Positions 1 through 13,317 of a stretch of DNA of 64,000 bases are shown piece by piece. The position numbers were made by a program, and so were the translations under genes. This stretch comes from Serinus canaria (lineage: Eukaryota; Chordata; Aves; Passeriformes; Fringillidae). Numbering within the stretch: position 1 is the first letter of the stretch; each line of letters opens with the position of its first letter. The notes under the pieces were generated by a model. The model was not told where the DNA came from. It saw only the letters and a program-made list of their open reading frames with translations, and did no database searches. The stretch lies in NCBI RefSeq assembly GCF_022539315.1, contig NC_066342.1, positions 14,443,402 to 14,507,401 on the forward strand. Reading direction: 5' to 3'.

Positions 1-924
1 TTTTTACCTTTTTTCCAATTCTCCTCACCATTCCACCAGGGAGGGAGGAGAGAGCGAGTAGCTGCATGGTGCTTAGTTGCCAACTGGAGTTAAAACACAA
101 CTACCTAATTTCTACCTAAACTCAAAGTCAACTTTTGAGATTATGCCAATGCCACTTCCTTCGTGTTTGGTTTGAGGTCTCCATAAAACTCTGCAAAACA
201 TTCTCCTTTAAACTCTTCTCCATAGCGTATATCAAAACAGCCAGCCATTCAGAGATTTTTTTTTTGTCTTTTGCCGTCTTGGCCTTGCACAGGAGATAAC
301 ACAAAGAGGTCTGATCAAAGACTAAAGCTATCTAGGTACTATAATACAACCAGCTATAATAATTACCCAAATTGCTTACTTTCACTTTTGAAAGATCAGT
401 CCATTTTGAAGAGATGTACTGAAACAAATCTGTAATGTTAATGACCCAATAAATACAAGTCAATTCATAGCATTTTAAGCTACAATAAAAATGAAAAATC
501 ATCCATATGTTCTTTATTCAACTTATCATGTACAGCAAAAGCAAGTATTATTCCTTTTTACAAATACGTACATTTTCCTGTAGGTTTTAAAATGTGAAGA
601 ATCATTAGTAATTTTTAAACTTTATTTATATAAAAACTGCTCAACAGCAGTTATCTAGTCAACTGCACTCAGTTCTAATTAAGACAGGACTTTCAAAGAA
701 TAACTTAGCAATTCCAGTTATTTCATTCCAATAACTGACTGCACTGTGTTTATAAAAAAAGCTTCTAAAAAGGTGCAATAACTGACAAATGAGATGTTTT
801 CATAGCAAGTGCACAGCAATTGTATAATGCAACTATAGTTTTATTCAGAAAAACTTTCAACATGAAGAATTTCTGCCAAATCCAATATCTAAACCAGAAA
901 GTGAATTATATTTTCTTATGTCTT
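1..924. other. intronic sequence, no gene seen
   Basis: AT-rich unique sequence with no convincing coding exon, RNA gene or complete repeat. It lies downstream (on the minus strand) of the last visible FCHO2 exon, so it is most simply read as FCHO2 intron. Confidence 0.5.
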
Positions 925-2420
925 TGTCATGGTTTGACGCTGGTGCGATGCCAGTGCCCCCATGAAAATATATTTTCCCTAGTGTCTGCTGTGAGATGTG
1001 ACCCAAAATAGAGCAAAGCAGGCTCCAGCTTAGGAATAAAAGGAAAAAAAACTTTATTAACGTACAGTATATAAAAGAAACACACAGAACTCAGAATGAA
1101 AACCCTCCAAACATTCCTCCTCCTCCCCCCCACCACATTTCCAATACATCACAGTAAGACAAAACCTTGGATTCTCAATTCTGTTACCACCCTTTAGATC
1201 ACTAACTCTCAGTCCATCACCGCCCTTGAGATAATTAATTCTCAGTTCATCAAGGAGAGAGGAGTCCCTCTTGTACCATAGGCTTCCCCAGGAAACACAG
1301 TTGAAACCTCTTGTGTTTCCATGTCACACGTGGCAGCGCCCGGAGAACATTTGCCATCGTGGCCTCTTCCTTCCATGCCCAGTGCTCCCACTGCTGCGCA
1401 TGGACCAGAGCTGCTTCTAGGGTTTTCCTTTTAAGGATGCTTTGCCCAGTTCCAAAAAGAGCACAGTCTCTCACTTTCGGGACACCTGTCCATCCCCCCC
1501 CCCCCACACACAAATTTCACCCCCTGGGGCCGAGGGGTCTCGAGAACAGAGATCTACTCCTTCACTGAAAATTGAGGGCACCGCCACCCTCCTCACCCGT
1601 TGTCTCTGTTCACACACTTCTTCACATAACAACACCGCACTCTCTTGGCTCCAAGCCATTGCCTCCCCCTAAATGCAGTCTCTGTGTCACAGGAAAAATG
1701 GTTCTGTCCATGGCTATACAAGAAAAGTCCAGCCAAAGGCCACTCCATCATCTCCTCCCACCTAGGATTCTTCTCAACTTATCTCAGACATCTTTCACTT
1801 GCACAAACGTGCATCACACTTGCCCATTTCCTGCTATTCCACCTCTATCTCTCTTCTCATTCAGCTCCAGGAGGATCAGCATTTGTAAGGTTTCCATCAC
1901 CCAAGAAAAGTGTTAAAATCTCAGGCTCTGCCTGTCCAGAACTCCCACGCTAGCCCTGCCAGGCACCTTCTCCCTGCACCCCCCCCCTTCTTTTTTTCGG
2001 CCAGGCCGTTCTATCAAATTTCAAGACGGCACCAGCACAGGCACAGGCTCCCTCTCTCTCTCCCTCAGGGATGGGGGGGGGGGGGGGCTGCCCGCTGTCT
2101 CTCAGGGTTCCTCCACCCTTCCATCCTGCAGGGGCCTTCACCTCCCTTCTCTGTCCAAGGCTCCAGCCTACCTCACCCGGCCGCATGGCTTCCCCTCCCC
2201 TGCCCAGCCCGCATCTGGGCAGGGGTGGTCTGACCTCTTTCACGGAGGGACGGAACCCAAGACAGCTTCCTCCTGGGAGTTTTCAGCTTTTAACCCCCTG
2301 TGTTCTCAGAGGCATATCCATGTCCTCAGTGGCCACACCAGGTGCCAATATTCAAATCTGAGGACCTATTGGTTTGACCACAGCATCCCAAAAAACTCAC
2401 TTCCTTTTCAAACCAGGACA
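925..2420 (-). mobile_element. solo ERVL-type LTR, 1496 bp, 5-bp TSD gtctt
   Basis: On the minus strand the element begins TGTCCTGGTTTGAAAAGG (right end, 2420) and ends in CAAACCATGACA (left end, 925). It is flanked on both sides by gtctt (920-924 and 2421-2425), the 5-bp duplication expected of an ERVL. A minus-strand poly(A) signal (TTAATAAAG) sits near the 3' end at about 1050. The same family recurs at 18516-19651. A G/C homopolymer lies near 2070-2088. No internal retroviral sequence is attached, so it is a solo LTR. Confidence 0.9.
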
Positions 2421-2567
2421 GTCTTTAATCATAAAAATCTTTCCATGTTTATTGCAGAAAAAAACCCACATAATCTGTAAATTAATATTAGGAAGATCAT
2501 GTTTCTAATTTCAACTTCTCAAAAAAATATATCACAAGCCATGTCACTTTGATAACAGCAGGAAATT

Positions 2568-3058
2568 TGTGGTAGTGTTATTTTACAGTTTGTTCTTCTG
2601 TAATATTTCTTGTTATAAGTTTATAATGGTTCATTCCATGTACCCCATTTGGCTTCCCTGATGGTTCAGTCCTGAATTGTTTACCCCAAGATTTTCCCTC
2701 CAAGTGTATGTCAATCCCCCTGTCAGTCTCCTTGTACCCCCCTTGTTCCCTTGTCTTACCCTGGTCTGTCAAAGATAGCACACCCTTTTTGCTCTGGAAT
2801 GTTCCCTGTCCTTCATCCCTTCCTCGAACTCAAACAAATGATCACTCCCTATTCCTTTGCCTTGGTTCACTGTACTGTGCTGCTGCTGTGCCACCCACTC
2901 CACAGCCGACGGCTGCAGGGAGCTGTGAGCCCCTGTACACGCTGCCACCCGAGAAAGTCTCCGCACAAATCCGGGGGTGGCTCCTCTCGAGACTGCATCA
3001 GTCTCAGGGAGTGAGCAGCTGGAGAACATCTCCCTGTGACCACAGCAACGCAGTGTCA
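2568..3058 (+). mobile_element. solo LTR, 491 bp, 6-bp TSD gaaatt
   Basis: The element starts TGTGGTAGTG and ends CGCAGTGTCA, between perfect gaaatt copies at 2562-2567 and 3059-3064. The 6-bp duplication points to a betaretrovirus-like (ERVK) family. I see no clear poly(A) signal, so the orientation is a guess. Confidence 0.75.
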
Positions 3059-3419
3059 GAAATTTAATAAATTAGAAGAAAGGAAAAAATGCAAAATTTA
3101 TAGAACAGTATTGGAGTTGACCTACAAAAAGAGGACAGTTAAGTGAGGATGTTGGTACATGATTACCTAGAATATAGCCCCAACATGTCAAGGTGTTTGC
3201 ATCCTCAGAAATATTTTATCTTAATGGTCGAAAACAGATTTAAGTTAAGCCAACTGGTTTTGTGCTGAAACAGCTGGGAATGTTCATGCTATTCACTTAT
3301 TTGGTTTTTAGAATTAGTATATTTAATGTGAGATGTACTGCAAATTAAGATAATCTAGGTTGTGATTGATTAGCCCAGGGTGCTAGTGAGGGTCCTTTGC
3401 CCATGATTCTGAAATGTGC
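3059..3419. other. unique intronic sequence
   Basis: No gene or repeat recognised between the solo LTR and the start of CR1-like sequence. The exact CR1 start is blurred by 5' decay. Confidence 0.4.
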
Positions 3420-3716
3420 TGGCTGCACTGGAACACACTTGTAGTTTTATGGAGATGAGACAGACCCCTGAGGTAACAGAAGCCAACAGGGAAACACCAG
3501 AGAATTATCTCAAAGGAATTAAAGGGTGTTCCTCTACGAAAGTGACACAGCTGACAGCCTAGCTGAAGTGCCTTTACACCAATGCACATGGCATGGACAA
3601 CAAACAGGAGGAGCTGAAAGCCACCATACTGCTAGAAAGCTACGACCTTGTTGCCATTACTGAACCTTGGTGGGATGAATCCCATGACTGGAGTGATGCT
3701 ATTGATGACTCCAGGC

Positions 3717-4425
3717 TGTTCAGGGTAGGGGTTCCCCTCTTGTCCCAGATTGCAAGGCAAGATGTATTCTATTACCATCTGTATGGCAGTTGTCTGGTGT
3801 CAAGTGGGCATTTCTCCTTATCTCTCTCCCTGAGTGATCATAATCACTCCTCCCTCGAGAGGGGACATCTGCTGATAACAAGCTATTGAATGTCACTGCA
3901 TGACTGATAAGAACTATAACATCCCATTGTGAGATGCTTCGCGCAGAGGGAGGAGCCAAGTATTGCTACCCAGATATAATCTGGAGATTCTGACACCAGC
4001 ACGGCTTCCCACTGGATTTCCCAGAGGAATATCAGCTGCTTCTACTTCCACGGATCTGCAGAGGAAGAATACACCCTTTCTCTACAGGACCCCCCTGCTC
4101 CAACAGAACCACACCTGACCCTTCAGGAGGACTGCAGCCACTTTTCCAACTGGACTGCTACCAACACCCTGACCAACACGATGTCAGGTTGAGTTCTGAC
4201 TCTGTCAGTGTTGTTAAAGTGTATTGCATTGTTTTATTCTATCCTTTTATTTTTTTTCCCTTCCCTATTAAAGAACTGTTATTTCCTGCTCCCATATTAT
4301 TTTGCCTGAGAGCCCCTTAATTTAAAATTCATAGCAATTCGGAGGGGTGGGGAGGGTTTGCATTCTCCATTTCAGGGGAGGCTCCTGCCTTCCTTAGCAG
4401 GCACCTGTCTTTCCAAACCAAGACA
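3717..4425 (+). mobile_element. ERVL-type LTR inserted in CR1
   Basis: Starts TGTTCAGGGTAGGGG and ends CCAAACCAAGACA, with an ATTAAA poly(A) signal at about 4268 on the plus strand. It belongs to the same family as the minus-strand LTR at 25840-36371 (shared 3' end CAAACCAAGACA). No target duplication is seen, and about 60 bp of expected CR1 is missing on the right, so a deletion came with or after insertion. Confidence 0.8.
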
Positions 4426-5853
4426 CCTCTTCATCAACAGCTGGATTGAGTGTGAAGAGTTGTCTCTGACGAACAGCCACAAACAGGTTGAAAGCCTGAG
4501 GGTAAGAATCAGACCAAAGCAACAAAGAGAACTTAGTAGTTAGTGTCTACTACAGGCTTTCTGACCAAGGGGAGCCTACTGATGAAGCCATCTTGCTCCA
4601 GCTGCAGGAGGCATCACGCTCACAGGCTCTTGTCCTTCCAGGGGACTTCAACCACCTTGACATCTGCTGGGAAAGTAGCAAGGAGAGCTGTAGGCAATCC
4701 AGGAGACTCCTGGAATGCCCAGAGGATAACTTCTTGAGCCAGGTAATAGACAACCCTACCAGAGGGAATGCGATACTGGCTCTGATGCTCACCAATGTAA
4801 GCGAACTAATTGGGGATGTCAAAACTGGAGGCAGCCTGGGCTGCAGTGATCATGCACTGGTGGAGTTTGCAGTCCTGTGGGACAAGGGTCAGGTAAGGAG
4901 GAAAGTTGGGTCCCCAACTTTTAGGAAAACAAACTTTCAGTTCTTCAAGGAGATAGTCAATAGGATCCCCTGGGAGACTGCCCTCAGGGACAAGGGAGTT
5001 GAACAGCTGGCAGATCTTTAAGGAAGTCTCTCATAGAGAGCTAGAGGTTGTGATCCCCAGGAGCAAGAAATTGGGCAAGGAAGGCAAGAGACCAACATGG
5101 CTAAGTAGGGAACTGCTGGTCAAACTAAAGGGAAAGGAACAAATGTACAGGCAGTGGAAACAAGGACAGGTGACCTGGAAAGAGTATGAAAATGAAGATG
5201 GATTCTGTAGGGATGGGGTTATGAAGACCAAGGCAAAACTGGAACTCAGTCTGCCAAGGAACACAAAGAATAACAAGAAGGGCTTCTACAGGTATGTCAA
5301 CTAGAAAAGGAAAGTCAGAGAAGGCATATCTCCCCCAAAAACCACTGCTGGTGAACTGGCAACAAAAGATGAGGAAAAGACGGAGATGCTCAACAACTTT
5401 TTTCTTAGTCTTCAATGGTAACCTCTCTTCCCACACTTCTCAAGTAGATGCATAGCAGGACGGGGACTGGGGAAACAAAGTCCCTACCACTGTATGTGAA
5501 GATCAGGTTTATGACCACCTGAGGAACCTGAACATACATAAGTCTATGAGACACAATGAGATGCATCCCAGAGTCCTAAGGAAATTGGCTGATGTAGTTG
5601 CCAAGTCACTCTCCATGATATCTGAAAAGCCATGGCAGTCAGGTAAAGTCCCAGGTGACTGGAAAAGGGGAAACATTGTACCCATCTTTAAAAAGGAAGA
5701 TCCTGGGAACTACTGACCTATCAGCATCACCTCTGTGCCTGGGAAGACCACGGAACAGATCCTCCTAGAAGCTCTGCTAAGGCATATGGAGGACAGGGAG
5801 GTGATTCAGGACAGCCAGCACAGCTTCACCAAGGGCAAAGCCTGCCACACTAA

Positions 5854-6340
<487 letters not shown>

Positions 6341-6440
6341 GTCCCCCACAACATTATTCTCGCTAAATTGAAGAGGGATGGATTCAAAAGGTAGACTGTT
6401 CGATGGATAAGAAAGTGGTTGGATGGTTGCATCCAGAGGG

Positions 6441-7067
6441 TGAGACATGGGGGTTAGAAATTAACTTAGAGTAGAAATTAATTTTGGATTTATGAGAGCT
6501 GTTTTAGATGAAGTGTGCTGTTTAACTTGCTTAGCCTGTAACTTGCTGTGCTCAGAAAGGCCTGCAAAGATGAACAAAGGAATGCAAGGCCCTAATAAGG
6601 ACAGTCTTTTACCCGCAACAAGGTGAAAGGAATGTGAACTTCCAAGCTGGAGGGACATAAAAGAGGCTCCTTGGACCCTGAAACCAGTGCAAACCAACAC
6701 TAAGGTTGGGCTACAGCCAAGAGACCAAAAAAGCATGCATAGAAGGACGGGGTGAAAAGTTCATCCCCGAGAAAGACCATTTACTTCCTCCCATGTGACC
6801 ACCAGGTGACCACCAGAGAGATCTGCGCAAGCCCAGAAGGACAGATAAGCTAATTTTAATATGAAGTGGGGCTGGGCTGGGCTAGGATATGAATATGCAT
6901 TGGCTTATTGAAAACAATGCATATGCAACATTTTAGTGGATAAAAGAGGGGTTGAATTCTCGGGAGGTGCACATGCCTTTGCAGAGCGATCCTGCATGTG
7001 CCTGGCACTGAATAAATACATACCTACTTTACAACTTTTACGAGTTGTGGAGTTTTTCCATGAATCA
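6441..7067 (+). mobile_element. ERVK-type LTR, 627 bp, in CR1
   Basis: Starts TGAGACATGGGG, ends CCATGAATCA, and carries GGATAAAAGAGG (TATA-like, about 6938) and GAATAAATAC (poly(A) signal, about 7010). CR1 sequence continues directly on both sides (agaggg before, agggaa after: an imperfect 6-bp duplication). A second, internally deleted copy is at 15956-16436. Confidence 0.85.
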
Positions 7068-7969
7068 AGGGAAGTGGTCAATGGCTCAGGGTCCCGATGG
7101 ACATCAGTGACAAGTGGTGTCCCTCAGGGGCCCATATTAGGGCCAGCGCTATTCAGTGTCTTCATCAGTAACATAGTGGGACTGAATGCACCCTCATCAA
7201 TTTTGCAGATGACACCAAGCTAAGTGGTGCAACTGACACACCTGAAAGACATGATGCCATCCAGAGGGACCTGGACAAGCTTGAGAACTGGACCTACAGA
7301 AACCTCATGAGGTTCTACAAGACCAAGTGCTGGTGCCGCACCTGGGTTGGGGCAATCCCTGGTGTCATGCAGGTTGGGGGATGAATGGTTCGAGAGCAGT
7401 CCTGCCGAGAAGGACTTGGTGGTGCTGGTGGATGAGAGGCTGGACACAAGATGACAATAAGTGCTTGCAGCCTAGAAAGCCGATTGTATCCTGAGCTACA
7501 TCAAAAGCATCCTGGTCATCAGGTCAAGGGAGGGGATTCTGCCCCTCTGCTCTGCTCTTCTGAGACCCCACCTGGAGTACTGCATCCAGCTCTGGAAGCC
7601 ACAGCACAGGCAGGACATGGACCTGTGGGAAGGAGTCCAGAGGAGGCCACCAAGATGATTAGAGGGATGGATCACCTTTCCTATGAGAAAAGGCTGAGGG
7701 GGTTAGGTTTGTTCAGCCTGGAGAAGAGAAGGCTTCAGGGTGACCTAATTGCGGCCTTTGAGTACCTGAAGGGAGCCTTCAAGAAAGATGGAGAGAGACT
7801 TTTTATAAGAGCACCTAGTGACAGGACAAAGGGGAATGGTTTCAAACTGAGGGACAGTAGGTTTCGATCAGATATTAGGAAAAAATTCTTTACTCTGAGG
7901 GTGGTGAGGCACTGGCACAGGTTGCTCAGAGAAGCTGCGGATGCCTCATCCCTGGAAGTGTTCAAGGCC

Positions 7970-8710
7970 TGCTGCGCCTGCTGTGTCGAAAGCACTTCCC
8001 TCCCGTCCGAGCGGGGGGGGGGGGGGGGGGGGGGAAGGCGGCCTGGGCTAGCTCGGAGCACAGCAGCAGCTAGCAGCGAGGGGCACTACCCAGATCCGTC
8101 AGGGACGTCCGGGCAGGCTTCGGCAGGACAGCAGCAACAGTATCGAAAAGAAGCGGCAAGGCGGAGAAGCCGAGAGAAAAGAGGGTCTTAACACGCCCGG
8201 TGTAGCCCAGTGGTTTTAATGTATCATTCCTCCACTGCGTCCAGGCGGGAAAAGACGCCACTGCGTCCAGGCGGGAAAAGACGGGACAAAAGGGGGAGAA
8301 GCAGTATATAAAGGGGTGTACAAGAACCAATCGGGGGAAACTGAGGAGGGGAATTCAACATGACTGACACCGGGGGCAACAAGTGATACACGAACAAAGG
8401 AGGGGCTAGGGGCACCTGCCCAATCACCCCCTGTGGAAGGGAGAAGTTTCTGGAAGGATGGGGCGGTTTCAGGAGATGAACGGGGCTCTGGAGGAGGGGA
8501 AAATATAACGAAAGGGGCAGTTGCCAGGGGAACGGGGGTGGAGACAAGGGCTTGGCAGCGAGCCCAGACAGGGAGGACACCATTCGAGGGAAAGGGGGAA
8601 CCAGGACTGAACCATCGAACTGGGTATAGGGTTGTAATAGGGGGAAGCATCACAAAACAATACAAAATGGAGGAGATAACTCAATTGGGAACTGAACACA
8701 CACCACAACA
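7970..8710 (-). mobile_element. solo LTR, 741 bp, 6-bp TSD aaggcc
   Basis: Perfect aaggcc copies at 7964-7969 and 8711-8716 flank an element running TGTTGTGGTG...GGCGCAGCA on the minus strand. A TATA-like TTTATATACTGC (about 8302) and ATTAAA (about 8215) fit minus-strand transcription. A 19-bp unit (cactgcgtccaggcgggaa) is tandemly duplicated at about 8236-8275, and a run of about 21 G lies at about 8011-8032. Confidence 0.9.
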
Positions 8711-8834
8711 AAGGCCCGGCTGGACAGGGCTCTGAACAACCTGATCAGTGCAAGGTGTTTTTGCCCACGGCGAGGGGTTGGAACTAGATGATCTTTAAGG
8801 TCCTTTCCAACCCAGGCCATTCTATGATATTCAC

Positions 8835-9129
8835 TGTCGCTAACGGACACGAAAGAACCAGACGCACACCGCTGCTCCAAGGTGAAGAGCAAAAAGAGAG
8901 AGTTTATTTTCTGACCCCAACATTTATAGTTTTCCAAAAGTGACAGTGGATTGGAGGGTGACAGTGCCACCTCTCCAATGCCACTGGACAAACTACCAGT
9001 CTATCAAGTCTCTCCGCCTCCATAAAGGAATGCAAAACAATGTGTTATCTCCAGACAGTGTGCGATAAAGTTCTCTACAAGGAGGTAAACATCAGAAGGC
9101 TTAGAAAATATTAGAAAATCAGGGCAACA
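8835..9129 (-). mobile_element. solo LTR of the env-less ERV family, 6-bp TSD attcac
   Basis: 295 bp, flanked by attcac at 8829-8834 and 9130-9135. On the minus strand it reads TGTTGCCCTGATTTTC... and is closely similar over its whole length to the two LTRs of the provirus at 26206-36004, which makes it a second integration of that lineage. It sits directly after the CR1 tail. Confidence 0.92.
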
Positions 9130-9135
9130 ATTCAC

Positions 9136-10631
9136 AAGTGTTATTTTTGCATCATCTTTAAAGTAGCCCTCCTGCAACCAAACTGTAGATGCAGTCACAC
9201 CATTATACTTAAAACAGAGTTCACAGACAGGACTTAGACAGGTAGAATTCCAATTTTCGTTTCCAATATGGATAGCTGTGGAAGGTATTCAGAGTTTCCA
9301 AGTGTCTGTTATCAAATTAAGTGAAAATTTAAATTATAAGTAAAAGGGTTGTTGCAGTTAATGAACTAAGATTATTTATGCAAGTGTGGTTTGCAGTGAG
9401 ACATAAATTTGTATAATTTCTGTATTGCAAACCAAAACAGCCCAAAAGTATGGCCACATTTTTCCATCTGTAAGATCTGCTATAGTAAAAAGATTTATTT
9501 TCTCTACACCTCAGCCTGTTTTAAATAACTCATGCCTACCTAATAACAGAAATAAAGCTGAACAAAAAGCATCTTCATATTCAGTCTCTGGATACAAAAG
9601 AACCTGCTACTTTTTTTCATTATTTTGTTGTAGAGAATCATTCAAATTAATTTTAAAGATATTATTAAAAGCCCAGGTAATTTTCCTTCACTAACAATAA
9701 AATCTATTTCAAATACTCTTAATGTTTATCACCTGTCAGTTCTAAACAAAAACTCCTGTTCATTACTCACAGCTTTCTTGCTTGTTATAGACAATTTTAA
9801 AGTGCAATTTTAGCAAGGCCAATCTATTAAAGTAATATTTGGTAATTTTTATCTTATTGTTTTAGAGAGCAGTAAGTCAACTGCTATAAACACAATCTCT
9901 TTCTTGTCAGGTAAGGAATAGATAGCAGACAGCTTTTTTGAGACTAAATAAAGATTTAAATCAACCTGACTGAATTTGCTCTGAAGTGAATCAGAAGCAT
10001 TCACAGGATCTATTTCAGTGAGGGTTCAGTAACTTCCAGAGCAAGGTAATCAACAAAATCAACAAAACTGAAAAATAAATTTTGAAACATAACAAGCAGC
10101 AGCACATGAAATCATACAGAGAACTTGATATCCTCTGAAATACAGATTAAAACAGCTTAAAAAAAAACAAAACAAAAATTTGAGTATATGTGCTTTTGAC
10201 CACCTCACATAAACCCTGGAAAGTCACTTTCACAAGCTGTTACTGAAGTGTTTTGCCAGAATGATAATGAAAACATGATGGATCTCAGTTTTTAAACTCC
10301 TATGAATTAATTTATCTCTCCAGCAATTCACAAGATTTCCCACATGATCTCAATGTATCTACAATACTTTCAAAAGTTTTCTTCATAAAAAAGTCTTTCA
10401 GAGTGCTAGTGTTCAACTGTATCATTCAAGGACACTGTCATCACAACATACATGATCAATGTTTGCCCTTCAAACATATTCCTTCTGACATTATTGCTCA
10501 TATCAATTTCCAATGGAGATCATTCTATCTTGAACAAATTTTTCAAAAACTTTAATTTCAGATATCATCAGAGAGGTAAAATAGAGGAGATTAATTTATT
10601 CTAAAGAAAAATAATTTAATATAACACTTAC
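9136..10631. other. FCHO2 intron, unique
   Basis: AT-rich sequence with no recognisable repeat, RNA gene or exon. It lies immediately downstream (minus strand) of the FCHO2 exon at 10632-10736. Confidence 0.6.
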
Positions 10632-10736
10632 CTGTGCAGTTTCTTTCATCTCCTGTTCAAAAGCAGATTTAACTGCTGCATATTTTTCCACATACAGTTT
10701 ATAGGTATCTGTAGCTTTTTTCAATTTAACTGCTGC
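10632..10736 (-). CDS. FCHO2: FCHO2 internal exon, F-BAR domain (about residues 166-200)
   Basis: The 105-bp exon encodes 35 residues, beginning [15 protein letters not shown] and ending EMKETAQ, with no stop. The acceptor is ctatag (plus 10737-10742 read in reverse) and the donor is gtaagtg. It follows the exon at 24274-24426 in phase 0. The helix-rich, Lys/Glu-rich sequence is characteristic of the second half of the FCHO2 F-BAR domain, which dimerises into a curved membrane-binding module that helps to start clathrin-coated pits. The residue numbers are approximate, from memory of the human protein. The next exon (KFQDIEETH in human) is not in the window, so the intron to the left exceeds 10.6 kb. 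FCHO1 is a less likely alternative. Confidence 0.93.
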
Positions 10737-11835
10737 CTATAGATTAGTTTAAAAAAAGTATCAAATGTCACACATCCAACCTGATCCAAGACTTATAAAG
10801 TCACTATTAACAGAAAGCCTAGGATGACCTACAAAAATGTTCAGGGGCATATCAAAACAGCGAAGTTTCATAACAAAATTTCACCACTAAATAACTGATT
10901 CAAGCCATTAGATTCCTATTTAAAGCTATATGTTAACCACATAAAAAGGTAACAAAGCAATTGCCTCATTTAAATACCTTCCTCTTATCAGTAATGACTG
11001 TTATACTTATTTTGAAATAAATATTTAAAATTTTGTATTATCAGAATTAACTAAATAGCTCATGTCAAATACTTAGATCTGCACCAGAAAAACAGGAAGA
11101 GTACAGGGCTGGAATACAGACCAAACAGTTATTAGGAAAATTCTGGGAGGTAATGGTAAAAAACACAAGGCGGTACAGTTCTCTTAGAAGTGAAGGAAGA
11201 AATATAAGGGAGAATATATTCAAAAGTATAGGTGTTCTGTCAATGGAAATTTTAAGAGATATTTGAAAGTGAAGTTAATGCAGAACATACTGATGACCAA
11301 ATTTATGCAGATCAGAGTTGTTTATAATAGTCCTTTTTGGTTTTGTAATTTTTTTTGTTTCATTATTTGTTGCTAATAAATCAAAATATTCTTTTTGTGG
11401 ACTTAATATTCCTAAAAGACAAAAAGAAATACAGGAGAATCCCAATATTGCACAGACAACAAAACTCAGTGATTGCTTTTGGTAGAGAAAAAGTGATTTT
11501 CAAAGCAAACACAAGATTACGTTTTTCAAAATTTTTATAATCTTGCTATTTCCACAAATTAAAATAAAAACTGCTTGCCTAGAACATCAGCCTTTTTGTA
11601 GCCTGTGTTCAACATGCCTATTTTATTTATCCCATTGAAAATTCCCATCAGCTGTAACTCAGAAATATTTATGAATTGCTGATGACATCAATAAGGTATT
11701 TATTATTGTTCTAGTTCTGAATTGCTTTCCTCACCACTGGGGATTAAAATAAATTTACTTATACAGTATTAAAAATATTAGAAATTAATTATGTAGGTTT
11801 AAGTGGCACTACCATATAAGAAAGACATTTAAACT
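10737..11835. other. FCHO2 intron, unique
   Basis: Unique AT-rich intron without recognised elements. A plus-strand CR1 tail begins at about 11836. Confidence 0.6.
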
Positions 11836-12302
11836 ATTAGAGTGCATCCAAAGGAGGGCCCCAAGAATGGTGAAGAGTCTGGAGGGGAAGCTGTATGGGG
11901 AGCAGCTGAGGTCACTTGGTCTGTTCAGCCTGGAGAAGAGGAGACTGAGGGGAGACCTTATTGAAGGCTACAACTTCCTCACAAGGGGAAGCGAAAGGGC
12001 AGGCACTGATCTCTCTGTGACAAGTGACAGGACTTGAGGAAACAGCATGAAGCTGAATGAGAGGAGGTTTATGTTGGATATTAGGAAAAGGTTCTTCACC
12101 CTGAGGATGGTTGAGCACTGAAACAGGCTCCCCAGAGAAGTGGTCACAGCACTAAGTCTGCCAGAGTTCAAGAAGCATTTGGAAAATACTCTTGGGCACA
12201 TTGTGTGATTTTTGGGGTGTCCTGTGTGGGGCCAGGAGTTTGAATTGATGATCCTTGTGGGTCCCTTCCAACTCAGTATATTCTATGATTCTGTGATTCT
12301 GT
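11836..12302 (+). mobile_element. CR1 LINE 3' fragment
   Basis: Contains the typical CR1 3' end order: gcatccaaaggagggcc, ctgttcagcctggagaagag, the GGxxxxRLPREV-like region, and the tail ttctatgattctgtgattctg at 12278-12302. It is 5'-truncated, as is usual for LINEs. Confidence 0.9.
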
Positions 12303-12735
12303 GCTTTAATTGTAACTTTCTCACAGCTTAGCACAAGTGGGCCCTGCTCAAAGGTTGGCAGAGGTGAACTCTAAATGAACTCTGTCAACATGAATGGCTA
12401 TTGGGGGCACAGACTATGAAGGTATAAAGAATTTCTTTGTCAGGGTCCTTCTCTGGAGGCACCAGCTCAAGCTGAAATAAACTGACTCTGCCTCAGAACC
12501 CAGGGTCTGAACTATTCTTAAATACTCACCTCATTTTAAAAAATTTCATGTATCTTCATGTGTCCTACAGGGAAAATGGAAACTAATTTTCACTTGCAGT
12601 TACTTATAAAGCTGACCACTATCAATAATTTTCAAATTAATTTTAAAAAAATGTACTCAGGAAATATATAGTTATATTCTGTAATTTTCAAGAGAAAAAA
12701 AAGGAAAATCATGACTGATAGAATAGTGTTATCAC
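12303..12735. other. unresolved, LTR-like stretch within intron
   Basis: gtataaagaa (about 12421) and tgaaataaac (about 12473) are spaced like a TATA box and a poly(A) signal, hinting at an LTR remnant between about 12310 and 12530. I could not find matching termini or a duplication. Confidence 0.3.
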
Positions 12736-13010
12736 TTGTTCACATGGAGAAACATCAACCAGGAAATCAAGACGAATCAAAGACTTTTCAATTCTCAGAG
12801 AAGTAAGGAGGGGACAGGCAGAACTGCCACCTTAGACATAAAAAGTGTTTCTACAAATATATCAGCAACAAAAGGAGGGCCAAGAAGAATCTCCATCCTT
12901 TGTTGGATGTGGGGAGAAACATCATGACAAACGATGAAGAAAAGGCCGAGGTACTTAATGTCTTCTGTGCCTCAGTCTTTAATACCAAGATCAGTTGTCC
13001 TCAGGGTACT
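12736..13010 (+). mobile_element. CR1 LINE fragment
   Basis: Matches the CR1 ORF2 linker between endonuclease and RT (…FYKYIS.KRR… followed by MTNDEEKAEV…FNT), with internal frameshifts. It ends abruptly where ERVL LTR sequence begins at 13011. Confidence 0.8.
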
Positions 13011-13317
13011 CGTCCTGGGGTGACTTTATGATGATGGTATCCCCATCCTCTGTTCTCTTGCCCAGAAATGGGTCCTGTAGCTTTAGGCTAGTCCCAGAGA
13101 GACAGAGAGGGCAAAGGAGGGAAGGGGGGAGGGAGAAGTGGAGGCGTGCAGTTTGTCTGCAGAAGCTTCATTTTACTCCCCCGGAATTTTTTTTCACATG
13201 GACTGTGATGTCTGCAGCACGAACAGTGGGAGAGAGCTCTCCTTTACTTTTAGTTAGTTTTTTCTACCTAGCTGAGGCCAGAAGGTTTTTTTTAAACTGT
13301 TGAGCTATTGTTTAGTC

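Noticed and set aside
2568..3058. Host exon suggested by GC-rich sequence and a 119-codon frame at 2708-3067
   Set aside because: The interval is bounded exactly by TG...CA termini and a 6-bp duplication, so it is an LTR.
8011..8032. Run of about 21 G as a regulatory G-quadruplex
   Set aside because: A homopolymer inside an LTR; length likely unreliable and nothing else supports a function.
8216..8665. 149-codon minus-strand frame
   Set aside because: Lies entirely within the solo LTR at 7970-8710 (U3/R region); no coding motif.
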